A stretch of DNA of 64,000 bases from Patiria miniata (taxonomy: Eukaryota > Echinodermata > Asteroidea > Valvatida > Asterinidae): NCBI RefSeq assembly GCF_015706575.1, contig NW_024037063.1, positions 10,354,927 to 10,418,926 of the forward strand, in the 5' to 3' direction. The position numbers were made by a program, and so were the translations under genes. The notes beneath the pieces are model-generated. The model was not told the origin of the DNA. It made no database searches and saw nothing but the letters and a program-made list of their open reading frames with translations. Below, piece by piece: positions 31,959 through 42,702 of this stretch; position 1 is the stretch's first letter; every line of letters begins with the position of its first letter.

Positions 31959-34001
31959 CTATACGATTTCTAGGTAGCGATGGTCCGAGCTGTCTGGCCT
32001 GCTTATGTTCGGCGGTGATAAGCTGACACAATTGCAGTTAGGGTTTTGAAATTTTCCCACCCTTGATGTCAGATCTTGTCCTTGGCTCTTCCACGATCTG
32101 ACGCTCATAGTGTACGCAGTTATCTGGCTTGGCGTGATGTATCCGTTGACTTCACCCGTCGAGATCGTATGGGATGTTCGAGGCAGCGCGGCTCGGACGC
32201 AGTCGTTGTAGTACCTGGGTCCGCGTTCGTGCATGGATCTCGAGATGGGTCTGCAGCGGGGAACCAGCGACCTGCCAACGTTCAATCGACGTTCCTCGCA
32301 CAGACCACCAACGGCATACGGGCTTTCATGTGACGTCAGATCAAGCCGTGCTCGCGGGTGAGCATAGGCGTAGTCGTAGTCATAGTCGGTCTGCTCTGGG
32401 TGAATTTGTGCCGGTGGTCGCATTTCTATCAGCGCGTGCTCCTTGGACAGAGAATCGTATCGCCTGCGGCTGTACCGGCGACGAATGCGGTAGGCTACCC
32501 AGGCTGCTAATGCGACGATACCGAGTATGATAAGCACAGCGAAAGCTAACAAGAAATGCAAGTTGCTCTGGTTGTTAATTTGAGGCGGACCTGGGGACTT
32601 GAGTGGGACGATGTCTACCTGAACGCCTCCCACGATGTAACTGCCATCGCTCAATGTGACTGTGCATACGTACGTACCAAGCTGAATGCTGTCTACTAAA
32701 AGGGTGCCATTTGCTAGAAGTCTGTGTGAGAGGTTTTGTTGGTTTGGATCATTGCCAATTGCCACGTTGTGAGTGGTGATGTATTCATTATTTGGGGTGA
32801 ACCAGGCAATGTTGGTCCCTGCATGGACTGGGCAATCTAGGGACTGTAAACCTTCACCTTTACCTCGCAAGGTAATGGTAGACATTTCCTTGATGCCAGA
32901 GGCGCAGAAGTCGTACAGTTCATGTAGAGGAAGACTCCAGAGATCCCGGCCGTGGAAGGGCTCTGGAGATTGGCAGACCAACCCTCTTTGGAAAAAGACA
33001 GGAAGTTGGTATGACCAACGGGCTCTTAGACCCAGAAGTCCACAGCCACAGTGCCACGGATTGTTAAGCACCTCCAGGTACTGAAGGTTGTCGATTGAAT
33101 CGAAGAGTCGCTCGTGTAGGTGAGTGAGACTGTTGTTGCTTAGCCGGATCCTCCGTAGGTGTGGAGTTTTCTCAAACAAAGCTAGTGGCAAGGCTTCCTG
33201 AAGAGCATTGAAGCTCAATTGCAAATCAATCATGCTTGTTAAACCGGCAAATGACCACGGTTCCAAAAACGACAGCTCACACCCTTCCATGATGAGTGTC
33301 TGCATGCTGCGCAAGCTGCTGAACAGCGACGGCATGTCTAGGTCAATACCACGATTCCAACTAAGGTCCAGGTAAGTCAGATTACTCAGATGCTCAAACA
33401 TGCCATTGGGAACCCTTCTGAGTTCCGAACCTTCAATGTCAAGCCACTTCAAGTTCCTGGCTCCTTGAAACAAACCCGCAGGCAGGCCGCTGACTCTTAG
33501 ATTGCTGTCGCTCAGGTTTAGAACCTCTAAGCTCTGCATCTCGGCAAAGGCATCCCTGCTGATTGACCCGATGCCATTGCCGCCCAAGTTGAGTTCAATC
33601 AAACTGACCAAACCAGTGAAGGCATCATCTGGTATCTGGTTGATCCTATTGAACCGTAAATCCAGAACCTGGAGTATCTGCAGCGGGCGGAAGGCCGAAG
33701 TCTGCAGTTGCGAGATCCTGTTCCGGGCCAGGTGAAGCTGCTTCAGGTCGGATAAGTCCTGGAAGTCATCCTCATTCACTGAACTGATGAAATTGGAACC
33801 AAGGTACAAGAAGTGGATATTTGAAGGCAAGTCGGAGGAGGGCAGGCCTTCCAAGTTGACGTCTGTGCAGTTGACCTCACCCTTGACTTCACAATCGCAT
33901 CTCACAGGGCAGGCTAGGGTGGGGCGACACAGGATGAAATAGAAGTACAGTTGACTCAGGATGCAAACGACAGGTAGTCTGAGAAAAGATCTGTTAGACA
34001 T
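31959..34001 (-). CDS. LRR-Ig single-pass membrane protein
   Basis: From the ATG at 34001 the frame encodes 680 residues. A slightly longer open frame reaches 34061 but begins with GTG directly after a stop. Domains in order: signal peptide 1-30; cysteine-capped LRR N-terminus (C31, C35, C37, C45); ten 23-25-residue leucine-rich repeats at about 61-305; LRR C-terminal cap with NPWHCGCG and cysteines 318, 320, 343 and 366; one Ig domain with C390, W400 and GTYVC ending at C446; transmembrane helix at about 481-504; RIRRRYSRRRY stop-transfer. The tail is about 170 residues with a tyrosine cluster (YDYDYAYA) and C-terminal YLEIV. This order is that of LRR-Ig adhesion or receptor proteins (LINGO, AMIGO, LRFN and Kekkon groups), often single-exon as here. 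I cannot choose a specific orthologue. A cell-surface recognition role is inferred. Confidence 0.9.
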   Translation of the reverse strand: MSNRSFLRLPVVCILSQLYFYFILCRPTLACPVRCDCEVKGEVNCTDVNLEGLPSSDLPSNIHFLYLGSNFISSVNEDDFQDLSDLKQLHLARNRISQLQTSAFRPLQILQVLDLRFNRINQIPDDAFTGLVSLIELNLGGNGIGSISRDAFAEMQSLEVLNLSDSNLRVSGLPAGLFQGARNLKWLDIEGSELRRVPNGMFEHLSNLTYLDLSWNRGIDLDMPSLFSSLRSMQTLIMEGCELSFLEPWSFAGLTSMIDLQLSFNALQEALPLALFEKTPHLRRIRLSNNSLTHLHERLFDSIDNLQYLEVLNNPWHCGCGLLGLRARWSYQLPVFFQRGLVCQSPEPFHGRDLWSLPLHELYDFCASGIKEMSTITLRGKGEGLQSLDCPVHAGTNIAWFTPNNEYITTHNVAIGNDPNQQNLSHRLLANGTLLVDSIQLGTYVCTVTLSDGSYIVGGVQVDIVPLKSPGPPQINNQSNLHFLLAFAVLIILGIVALAAWVAYRIRRRYSRRRYDSLSKEHALIEMRPPAQIHPEQTDYDYDYAYAHPRARLDLTSHESPYAVGGLCEERRLNVGRSLVPRCRPISRSMHERGPRYYNDCVRAALPRTSHTISTGEVNGYITPSQITAYTMSVRSWKSQGQDLTSRVGKFQNPNCNCVSLSPPNISRPDSSDHRYLEIV

Positions 34002-36565
34002 CCTGGGAGTAGTTTCAGATGCTTTTAGAAGAGCCTTCTCACCGACGCCTTCTCTGTTCACCTAATCCAACATTCAGGCAAAACCCACCAACATCATCAA
34101 CTAAGTCTCGCTAAATCCAAAGAATTCATCTGTCAAAAGATAAGACAAAATATAGGATTGTAAGTTTTGCAACATGCTTGCCACCACCTGCCAAATATTT
34201 CATGGAATATCTGGAACAGAATGAACCGCGAAGGATGGACTGCATGACAAGTCAGCAGTTTCAATTACTGTGGCCCTTGGAAAATTTAGAATGAGTCAGA
34301 GGGTTCTTAGAACAGATTATAAGATGACACGAACGTGTCAGAAAAATATCAAGTTTAGTCAGCTCTTGTGCGAGAAAAAAAATGCCGGTAAAAAAATGAG
34401 TGTACAGATTCTGAAATTTTAATATGAGCAATTGTTTTATCCTTGGTAAATCTGGACGTTCATTGGCATGGAGTGATATTCCACACAGTCTAGTCGACTA
34501 TGACTGCAGTTCTTTGTCCCACTATTTCCCATGTGCATCATTCCATTTAGCCTACAAACGCACAATAGTTTCTTCTAATTTCAGATTTGACGATTTTTTC
34601 CCTCCAAAATTTAATCGAGTACTTGAAACACTATCCCTACATTACAATTTGGGCTTCATAAGAATAACATCTTGTCATGGGGTATAAAAGCAGACTTAGG
34701 TCTCGTCCATGTGTTTATTGCATGGTGGGCCAAGTGCATATTAATAAAGACGATTTGGTTGTCTGTTCAAGTTTATGAAAATAACTTGCTCCAAAATCAT
34801 GAACTTGCCCTAAAATTGTATTTGAAATGCTGCGGACCACAAATTCACCTGATTATAAGATATCATTAACGTAGTCTCTTAGAAGCTTTACAACGTTGTT
34901 GGTTTAAAGGCTACGCCCCTTATTCTAATTTGATCTTATCCCATGTTGTGTCTGTCAGGTTTGGCTGACGTCGTGGGCTGATTCCGGTTAACGCTAATTT
35001 GTGTATGGGAATTTAATCGGTTATAATTTCTCGTAACCATCCTTCCTCCGGAGAAATTAAGCCCGGCAAACAAACATGTTTGATTTGTTCGCATTCGATT
35101 TCACCGGACGCAATATTCATGTTAACCAATCAGATTCACGAAGGAAGTCTCATGGTTGTCGTCATGTGACTGGTCATCATGTGACTGGTCATCATGTGAC
35201 TGATCATCATGTGACTGATCATCATGTGACCGATTTTTGGACGGAATCGGGCGGGTGTGCGGGTACGTTACCGTCGCAACGGTGAAAAACCCGTACCGGT
35301 GCATGATGGGATGATCCGGGAAACCGGTAAAATCCAGAAAGGTATGCGCCGGACTTATGCGGTTATTTGCTGTGCACTGTGTACGTGAAAGGAACGAAAC
35401 TTGTTGATCGTTTGTAGAACATGTACGGCACAAAGAAGTGGTAAACAAACCACGTCAGTGCAAGAATTACACTCAAGCGATGCACGCCTCTTATAGGAAT
35501 TGCAAATCTGACAAGAATAATAGACGGGAACGACTACAAAAATATTTCTTTTTGGTAACATTATACCGGGACTCTTCAGCTATAGTACATGTATCATGAA
35601 ACACAATACTCTCAAAAATAGAAAAAAATATACACACGAGCTTTTTAACTAATGCAATATGATATTATTTACCTGACCGAGGTTTTGTCCGTGGCTAATC
35701 GACGACACAAGTCGGGTTCGTCAAGAAGTCCTCAGATTCACAGTACCGATATCAAAACAACACGATTTGTGCAAAGGTTGTTATCATGGTCCCGAGGAGG
35801 TGCTGCAGTATGCAATTGGATATAGCGTTCTAGCCGGACTCCTAAAACTACGCACGTAGACTAATCCCGATTTCTACTGTGTCAAACCTGGAACTATTCC
35901 TTTGTCGGGTTGTAACGACGGGGCTTCTGTACCAGTCGAATTCACTTGGTATTCAAGCCATGTTCTGTTAAGCTTTGCGATATCAACTTGAGCTGTGCCA
36001 CAATCCCTGCACTGTGAAACTAGTTCTGAAACACCAAACCGCCTCCTTCTCTGAGGGGAATAAAGCGAGCAGTAAAGTCTCTAATGCGATTAGTGTACTC
36101 ATTTCCGTTAACATTTCTGCGTTTCACCCGACCTAACTCGCCACTTGGCGTCGCTGGTAAACTTTTGACAAGCAGAAATCAATGTGAACGGTTGGCTCGG
36201 GGCACAGTGAGTCAGCTATCTGTTCATATGGTTGTGGCACCTGCTAGGGGAAAATCTCATCAAAACACACGTAAACAAAAAACGATTACTAAAAACGGAA
36301 GTTGATAACACTCGGTTTTGTTTCTCAAAGACTTAGTTTTCAAGAAGATTTCGTTTCTTCTTTTTTTCAACGAGACAGAGTTTGCTGCTGTAAGAAATTT
36401 GAACGAGGTGACCAAGCTCAGTGCTTACAATCAGTGCAATTTTTTTAGCAAATACTTTAGATACATGATGCAGAATGATAGCCTTGTGTACATTATCGTT
36501 CTACATTTGTAATGACACCGGTGTACTTGAAACAATAATACATGTAGCAAACAACAATGCGCATG
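34002..36565. other. Upstream flank of the LRR-Ig gene
   Basis: No gene is visible. A TTGCCTGAATGTTGGATTAG acceptor-like sequence lies just upstream of the coding region on the minus strand, so a spliced 5' UTR is possible. A 15-bp tandem repeat lies at 35158-35231. A plus-strand GGTATAAAAG at about 34680 has no gene behind it. Confidence 0.4.
35158..35231. repeat. 15-bp tandem repeat containing CATGTGAC
   Basis: About five copies of a 15-bp unit, TCATGTGACTGGTCA with G/A variation, follow one another. Each copy contains CATGTG, an E-box of the TCATGTGA type bound by MITF/TFE/USF factors. It is about 1.2 kb upstream of the LRR-Ig start, so it might act on that gene. This is only inferred from position. 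Confidence 0.6.
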
Positions 36566-36858
36566 GTTAGACAAGGGTGGGTCCAGAACCCATTTTTTGG
36601 GGGGGGAGGGTGGCCAAAAATTTCTGGGCCCCCAAAAAGTGGGTCCAAAAAATTACGGCGTGGGATTCGGGGCCCGTTCAAGGGCCAAGATATTTTGTTT
36701 TTCTTATTCTAGATGCTCTGTGATGCGATCTGAGGCAACTTTGACCTTTTTTTGGAGGAAAAGATAGTGGTGTAGGCAGTGCCTGCCTTTAAGGGAGGTC
36801 ACTTAAAATAAAAAGGGGTTCTTTTGGGGGGGGGATGGCCCCGTTGGCTCCCCCCCCC
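36566..36858. mobile_element. Poly-G-associated MITE copy
   Basis: It begins ACAAGGGTGGGTCCAGAACC and ends GGATCCGCCCTTGTGG, inverted ends as at 25494-25816. It holds two G/C-run regions and the internal ATGCTCTGTGATGCGATCTG block shared with 22970-23420. Confidence 0.55.
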
Positions 36859-39385
36859 GGATCCGCCCTTGTGGTTAGAATCACGTGACATTAAGGGTTT
36901 GCTGCCACCAAGCGTTACAATAGTGGTCCATCAAATCAGTAGATTGAGTGATGGGCATAATTCACTTTTTTCTGTCTGGTTTAAAACTTAGAGAAGTGAG
37001 AAGATTTGTTTTATTAATGTAAACAGTAACCATAAATGCCCAGTGCCTATGCGTATATCAGTTCCATCGGTGATTAGAGTCCGTGATTACTTTCTGTCCG
37101 TAATGAGAACGACAACCGGTAATTAATGTCACGCAGGCCGACGGTAAGCGGGCGGAAGCGACTGGCCCGCTTAATGACGCCTTGCCGGAACACACGCCAA
37201 AAGCGATCAGCTCGCTGCGTCATAAATTGAAAGTGCAGAGGGGACAACACGGCAATCTGCCAACCGTTCATACACTCTGAATCATCGCTAAGGCTTGGGA
37301 CTATTGTTAAGGTTACTGAACACAGTAACGAGCGAAGTTTGAGATGAAATCGAGGACAATGTCGACAGGGATTGATTGCTCTCAAAACTTGGATTTTTTA
37401 ATTTGGATTTTTAATGGTGTGATTAATGGGAATTAGGAAGTGAGTCCTTTTGTTTAAATTTTTAGAGTCGAAATTCATATGCAACACGTCAAACGTTAAG
37501 GGGATCAGTTCGGTATACGTGTTTAGCGCCCTTGGTTGTTGCAACTTTGCCATTATGTCGGCTGGAAAATATGGTTTAATGTCGAGACAGTCACACATTT
37601 CTCAGTGCATGGGTCTTATTTATCCATGGCAGGTTGTTGTTGGTAAGGGTTCGGTCGTGACGGTGGTGGGTGGGGAAGTGGCATAGTCATTGGCGGCGCA
37701 GTTCCCGGGGAGGGCCAGGGGTTTCACGTTTGCTCCCCTCATTTGTAACAGTCCGAAAATATTGCCCTAAGTAATAGTTCGAAGATAATTGCCCTGTGCA
37801 ATACTTCGAAGACATTGCCCTATGTGTCATACTTCGAGAACATATTGCCCTTTTACCACCGATTTCGACATTATATTGCGAGGAGTGGGCGTAAAACGCT
37901 TAATGTGAACAGTGTGCGTATATTTGCAGTCATGTTTAGAAAGCGCCCCAGTGGTGTCCAGCGCCCGTTCACTCGCGCCGATCCCCCACTTTTTGAATTT
38001 CCTAAACTGTTGGTCAACCCCCTGTCCCCCGCCAATACGTTGACACGAAATCGCTGATCATGGACAAAACTGCTCTCCACTGTATGAACCGCATTTTAAG
38101 CAATTAAGGTCCACATGTATGCGATTATTGTGCAACAATTAAGACCGCGCGAACTGCAGTGATCTTTTCATCTCTTTGTATGTTGATGAGGACTCATTCA
38201 GTAGTCAGACTGTCTTTACGTATACGTCCTTCACGCGGGCCACACCTTCTACAATCCTGGCCAAATCTCGCTGGGCCCCCAACCCCCCAGCCCCGGTGCA
38301 CCACCCCCCAGCCCCCTTGTATTTTTTTTATTTCCATTTTTTTTTATTACTATCAATCATTATTATCTGGCCTCAGTATTTGTTCTTTCAATCAACCTTC
38401 GGCCGCCATTTCATATTTTGGAAACAAAACTCAAGAAAACAGCTCCCAAATCGGCATGTCATGCATATTAAAAAAAAATTAAAAATTCAGACAATCCTGG
38501 CCAAATCTCGCTAGGCCCCCAACCCCCCAGCCCCCGTTCAATGTTGTCTCTCATTGCGCGGTGTGTGCTCCATCCGCTGAAGAGAAGAACATTGACCGGG
38601 GGAGCGGGGGAGTTGGTGACCGTTGGAGGCTAAGGGTATTTCCAAGTGTCCCAATCATTTTGGCCGGGATTGTAGGTTAATTCAACGTTCAACTAAACGT
38701 CTATACATGTATATTGATCATTCTATAAATTTAGGTTCCACAATTTTCATGTAGGCCTACCTGCAGATGTGACATGTCACATCCGACATCTATGAGTTTA
38801 TGATTCGGACGTACTCCTTAACGCAGTCATCCTCCAAGAGTGATTATGACTAGCAAACTATACCTACCCAACAAATACATGTACAAATGCTTGAAGTCAT
38901 TCTCAATGATACTTGAATGGCAAATTGGCAATTACAAAGTACAGCACAAGGTAACGGGGACAGGAAAAAATTGTCACTCTTTGGACCCTGAATTTATAGT
39001 ATGACCCATAATACAGACTACTTTCAATCGTGACAATACTTTTATCTCCATTTTGAGTTGAAGGAAAAATAATACCATCGGAATCCGAAAAGGACCCACC
39101 GATATAACCTGAGAGTCGAATTAAACAGAACTTGAACATTGAAGAACGATAAAATAACGGGCACATCAAACGCACACATTGTATCAGCTTCTCAGCAAAT
39201 GAGTTGTTTATCGACAATTTCTCACAATTTCATTAATCTTTACACTTTTTCGAAGTAAGTTGCGCATTTTTAGGTAGTTTTAGCAGCTATATTGCAGATA
39301 GAATACCTTTTATAAGAGTGTCCTTGGCAGTTATTGCTAATGATTAACTAACTCCCTAGGCCCTTTTTGCTTTTGAGGAACCATC
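36859..39385. other. Gene-free stretch with a 240-bp-spaced direct repeat
   Basis: ACAATCCTGGCCAAATCTCG and the following 25 bp (ending in the CCCCCAACCCCCCAGCCCC run) occur at 38251-38295 and again at 38491-38535. The two copies flank 195 bp and may represent a small insertion or duplication. No gene is seen. Confidence 0.45.
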
Positions 39386-40070
39386 CTCAATCCTACAAAA
39401 TCCTCCAAAACTTTGCTAAGTTCAAATGAAGAATACCCAGTGCCTCAATCCTTCAAAATCGTTAGACAGTCCTGCCTAAAAAAACTGCATTCATCCTAAA
39501 TCCTTCAAAATCCTCCTCCTTTTCAAACACCATTCATCCTAAATCCTCCAAAATCCACATGTTTCTCAAACACCATTCATCCTCAATCCTCCAAAATCCT
39601 CATGTTTCTCAAACACCAATCATCCTCATTTCTCCAAAATCCTCATGTTTCTCAAACACCATTCATCCTCAATCCTCCAAAATACTCCTCCTTTTCCAAC
39701 ACCATTCACCCTCAATCCTCCAAAATCCTCATGTGCTTCAACACCATTCATCCTCAATCCTCCAAAATCTTCATGTTTCTCAAACACCATTCATCCTCAA
39801 TCCTCCAAAATCCTCATGTTTCTCAAACACCATTCATCCTCAATCCTCCAACATCCTCACGTTTCTCAAACACCATTCATCCTCAATCTTCCAAAATCCT
39901 CATGTGCTTCAACACCATTCATCCTCAATTCTCCAAAATCTTCATGTTTCTCAAACACCATTCATCCTCAATCCTCCAAAATCCTCATGTTTCTCAAACA
40001 CCATTCATCTTCAATCCTCCAAAATCCTCCAAAACCGCCAAGAGGATTTTGGAGGATTGAGGTGGGTTAG
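39386..40070. repeat. 43-bp minisatellite bounded by inverted ends
   Basis: About a dozen copies of a 43-bp unit (CTCATGTTTCTCAAACACCA, then TTCATCCTCAATCCTCCAAAATC) run from about 39500 to 40030. The left flank CATCCTCAATCCTACAAAAT is inverted at the right flank GGATTTTGGAGGATTGAGG, so the array sits inside a foldback. Because 43 is not a multiple of three and the unit lacks stops on this strand, all three plus frames stay open for 140-170 codons. These are artefacts of the repeat and should not be taken as genes. Confidence 0.8.
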
Positions 40071-40591
40071 GGTGTGAACAGGTTTATCAGTTGAGTAACT
40101 AACCTCTCGCAAATGAAAACAAAAGTCAGCAAAAACAAAGTCATAAACCCACATACATGTACATGTATATACGCACTCATATTCATTCGAAATTCTGAAT
40201 AAAATAATGTTGTCGGACATGTAGGCCTAGCCTATACTTGTACATGCAAAACTAAAATGGCAAACAAGCGTTCATAGAATGAACTACTTTTTAAAACTGC
40301 ATACACACCGCACACAATTCTATATGAAAGCCCCTCTGTTTCTGTAAGTGAATTAAATCAGTCCTTCGTGGCAACTTTTTCGCAGCAAATTTCAGTAAAA
40401 TCCTGAACTTAAATATTCAAGCAGTTTAGCTGCATGGCTTTCACAGAAAGATACATATTCCTAAACATTTTCTTAGTTTCATACAGGACGGCATAAAGAA
40501 AATCCATTCAAAGACACCCCCAAAATTGTAACATAAATTATGTTTGGCTAGTTTAAATTCTGTAGACCCTATAGCCATCATTACTTAGCAC

Positions 40592-40822
40592 GGGAATGGA
40601 CCGATCCAGTAAGCACCGCCCCATGGTGTTCTGACCAATCACAGCCGTGATTTATGTCCGACGTGCGTGCACTAAAGTCCGACGTGCGTGCACTCAAGTC
40701 CGACATGCGTGCACGCGCTTATGACGCGCGCGGAAGGAAAATGTAGCGTGGCATTGGAGAGGAGCACGTATTAATTTGCCCACGTGCGCACTGGGCGGAG
40801 CTTACTGGACCGGTCCATGGAT
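40592..40822. mobile_element. MITE with GGACCGATCCAGTAAGC inverted ends and internal 21-bp repeats
   Basis: GGACCGATCCAGTAAGCACC at 40597 is inverted at 40796-40816 (GCTTACTGGACCGGTCC). Inside, GTCCGACGTGCGTGCACTAA occurs three times in tandem at 40658-40716. It is non-coding. Confidence 0.65.
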
Positions 40823-41380
40823 GTCCAACTAACTGTTGGACTTGAGTTAGATTCCCCCCTGTAGATTGTAGTATACCCAGCACGATATGTGACAGAGGGG
40901 TACCCCTACACAATACACACCCAGACTATTGTTACCTAACACATCCCCCTAGATATCTCAAAAGAATTCCTGAGATTCTGGTAACACAATGACCAACACA
41001 AAAGGGGGGGGGGGTCCCTCTGTCACAATCGTGCTACATAATTTGCAATATGGGCACTATTGTTAATCCATGTATAGATGCTCATGTGCATTGTACCTTA
41101 TACAGGGCGAGTAAAAAAACCACGAAACCCAAATGTCGGGACCCTTGTTTATAGTGAAGTTCTGCAGGTAGCACTTTCAAAATCTAGGACATGAAAGCCC
41201 AATTCATGAGCTTTCTCTTAGTACAGGAATCATTCAAATTACTCATGTACTTTTCAAGTTACGGACTTTTAAACACAACCACTGTTTTAAAGTGCTGTCC
41301 ACGGATCACAATTTGAGTTGGTGAATGGTTGTAAATTTCCAGGTCTGGTAGTTTTAGGGTCAAGAAGTCCAAACAAATTG
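40823..41380. other. 3' flank of the GPCR gene
   Basis: Presumed 3' untranslated region and downstream DNA of the receptor gene. I did not find a clear AATAAA on the minus strand. A G run is at 41004-41013. Confidence 0.4.
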
Positions 41381-41829
41381 TCAAAGCCATGTTGACTCGC
41401 TGATCGTGTTTGTGAATGCTGAGTAAACGTGTCCTTCCGAGGACGTCAACTTCTCTGCATCTACCTCGGTGCCATTATTAAGGTGCCCGTTTGGTTCCGT
41501 AACCCAACCGTTCATCCGCCTTTCAGTGTCCTCCCTTTTGCTGATGGAGAAGATCCCCTCATCGTCCTCACTAGCTCCGACGAGGTCCTCTTCGGAGTCC
41601 AAGGTGAAACCGATGTTGTCCAAGGCGAAATCGCGGAGTTCCCCGAGTGACAGGTCGAGCTCGGCATCCAATGGCGTGGCGCCGATGATCTGTGGCGGAT
41701 TGCCGTTCATGGGCGGGTCGGCTTCAGCTGACGCACCGCCCGCCGCTTGGCCGCGTGGTCGGTGGGAGTGGGTCTTCCTTGCGTATCGGTGCTGGAGGTA
41801 GGACCGCCGAAGGAAGAAGATTTTCCGCT
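41381..41829 (-). CDS. GPCR exon 3: cytoplasmic tail
   Basis: The minus strand has a pyrimidine-rich acceptor, TTTCTTTACCAG, ending at 41830, followed by an open frame of 449 nt to a TGA at 41383-41381. Joined to exon 2, whose last base is a lone G, the first codon becomes GAG and the frame stays open. The encoded 148-149 residues are hydrophilic, start with a basic RKIFFLRRSY segment and turn acidic with serines, as expected for a GPCR tail with phosphorylation sites. A 5' part was assigned by splice phase and not by similarity. The fit of phase, acceptor and composition supports it well. Confidence 0.75.
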
Positions 41830-41963
41830 CTGGTAAAGAAAAAGGAAACAATGTGGAGTTTTGATCATCTCAGAACATGGTCATCACACCTTGCCTGTGG
41901 TATCTTGCCAACAAAAACAGGGGAAGCAAAATGGATATACGCACTGCCAATTTCCGCCATGGG

Positions 41964-42092
41964 CATGTAGAGCCTCGATCTGGCAACTTTACACAATAAA
42001 TATATCCGGTTCAGTGATTCCCGTGTCGGAGTTGAGATCACTGAACCGGCTATTTTAATTGTGTAAAGTTGCCAGATCGAGTCTCTGCATGC
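41964..42092. mobile_element. Foldback element, 129 bp
   Basis: GCATGTAGAGCCTCGATCTG...CAACTTTACACAAT is matched in reverse complement by ATTGTGTAAAGTTGCCAGAT...CTCTGCATGC, and CCGGTTCAGTGAT is inverted by ATCACTGAACCGG near the centre. It forms an almost complete hairpin about 130 bp after the start of intron 2's 3' end. Confidence 0.75.
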
Positions 42093-42256
42093 CCGATGAC
42101 GGAGTGTGAAAAGAGCGAATGGAGGAAAGTCTGTAACATTGAAAAAAGGCATGCATGCTTTCTACATGTAGTTACAAAGGCTTCTGTACAGGGTGACCCC
42201 AAACAAGTTGTGCAAGCAGACATCTTTAAATTTTTTTTCAAAAACATCCAACGTAA

Positions 42257-42590
42257 CAATAATAATAATTTGGAAGGCTAATCATCCTTACTCGCAGCTG
42301 GTATGCTGAATTGCGAAGGACGCGGCTACAACGTGGTCGGGCCGCTGGCACGTAAAGGCGCCTATGGCTGCTGGCCACATCGACCCATATAATTATGACC
42401 ACTGAGCACAGCCTGAGATCGAAAGTGTTTGATTTTTTTCGGAGGGAGGAAAACCCTCGTGACACAGAAGAGAACCAACGCACAACTCTACTCACATGTG
42501 ATCCACGGCCAGGATTCGAACCGTGGTCACCTTGGTGAGAGGCGAGCGCTTTACGCACAGGCCACCCATGCCACCCTTACAACCTCATGG
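42257..42590 (-). mobile_element. tRNA-derived SINE with ATT tail (copy 1)
   Basis: Minus orientation. The tRNA-like head has an A-box-like TGGCCTGTGCG at 42564-42554 and a B box GGTTCGAATCC at 42522-42512. A central part includes GGGTTTTCCTCCCTCCG, similar to the Deu domain of deuterostome SINEs. The 3' end is an (ATT)n tail at 42270-42257, which suggests mobilisation by an L2/CR1-type LINE. It lies inside the left arm of the palindromic element, which is therefore older. Confidence 0.75.
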
Positions 42591-42702
42591 GGGGGGGGGC
42601 TCAAGCCCATCAGCATTTCATGTTGATATACTCTTGTGCTTATACTCACAGCGAAAATTTGACGAAAATCCATTCGTGCAAACCAGAGATACAACAGATT
42701 AT

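Noticed and set aside
34676-34690. Plus-strand TATA-like GGTATAAAAG
   Set aside because: No open frame or initiator follows on the plus strand, so a promoter is not supported.
39559-40077. Three overlapping open frames of 140-172 codons
   Set aside because: They are explained by a stop-free 43-bp tandem repeat read in three frames. There is no domain, start context or composition of a gene.
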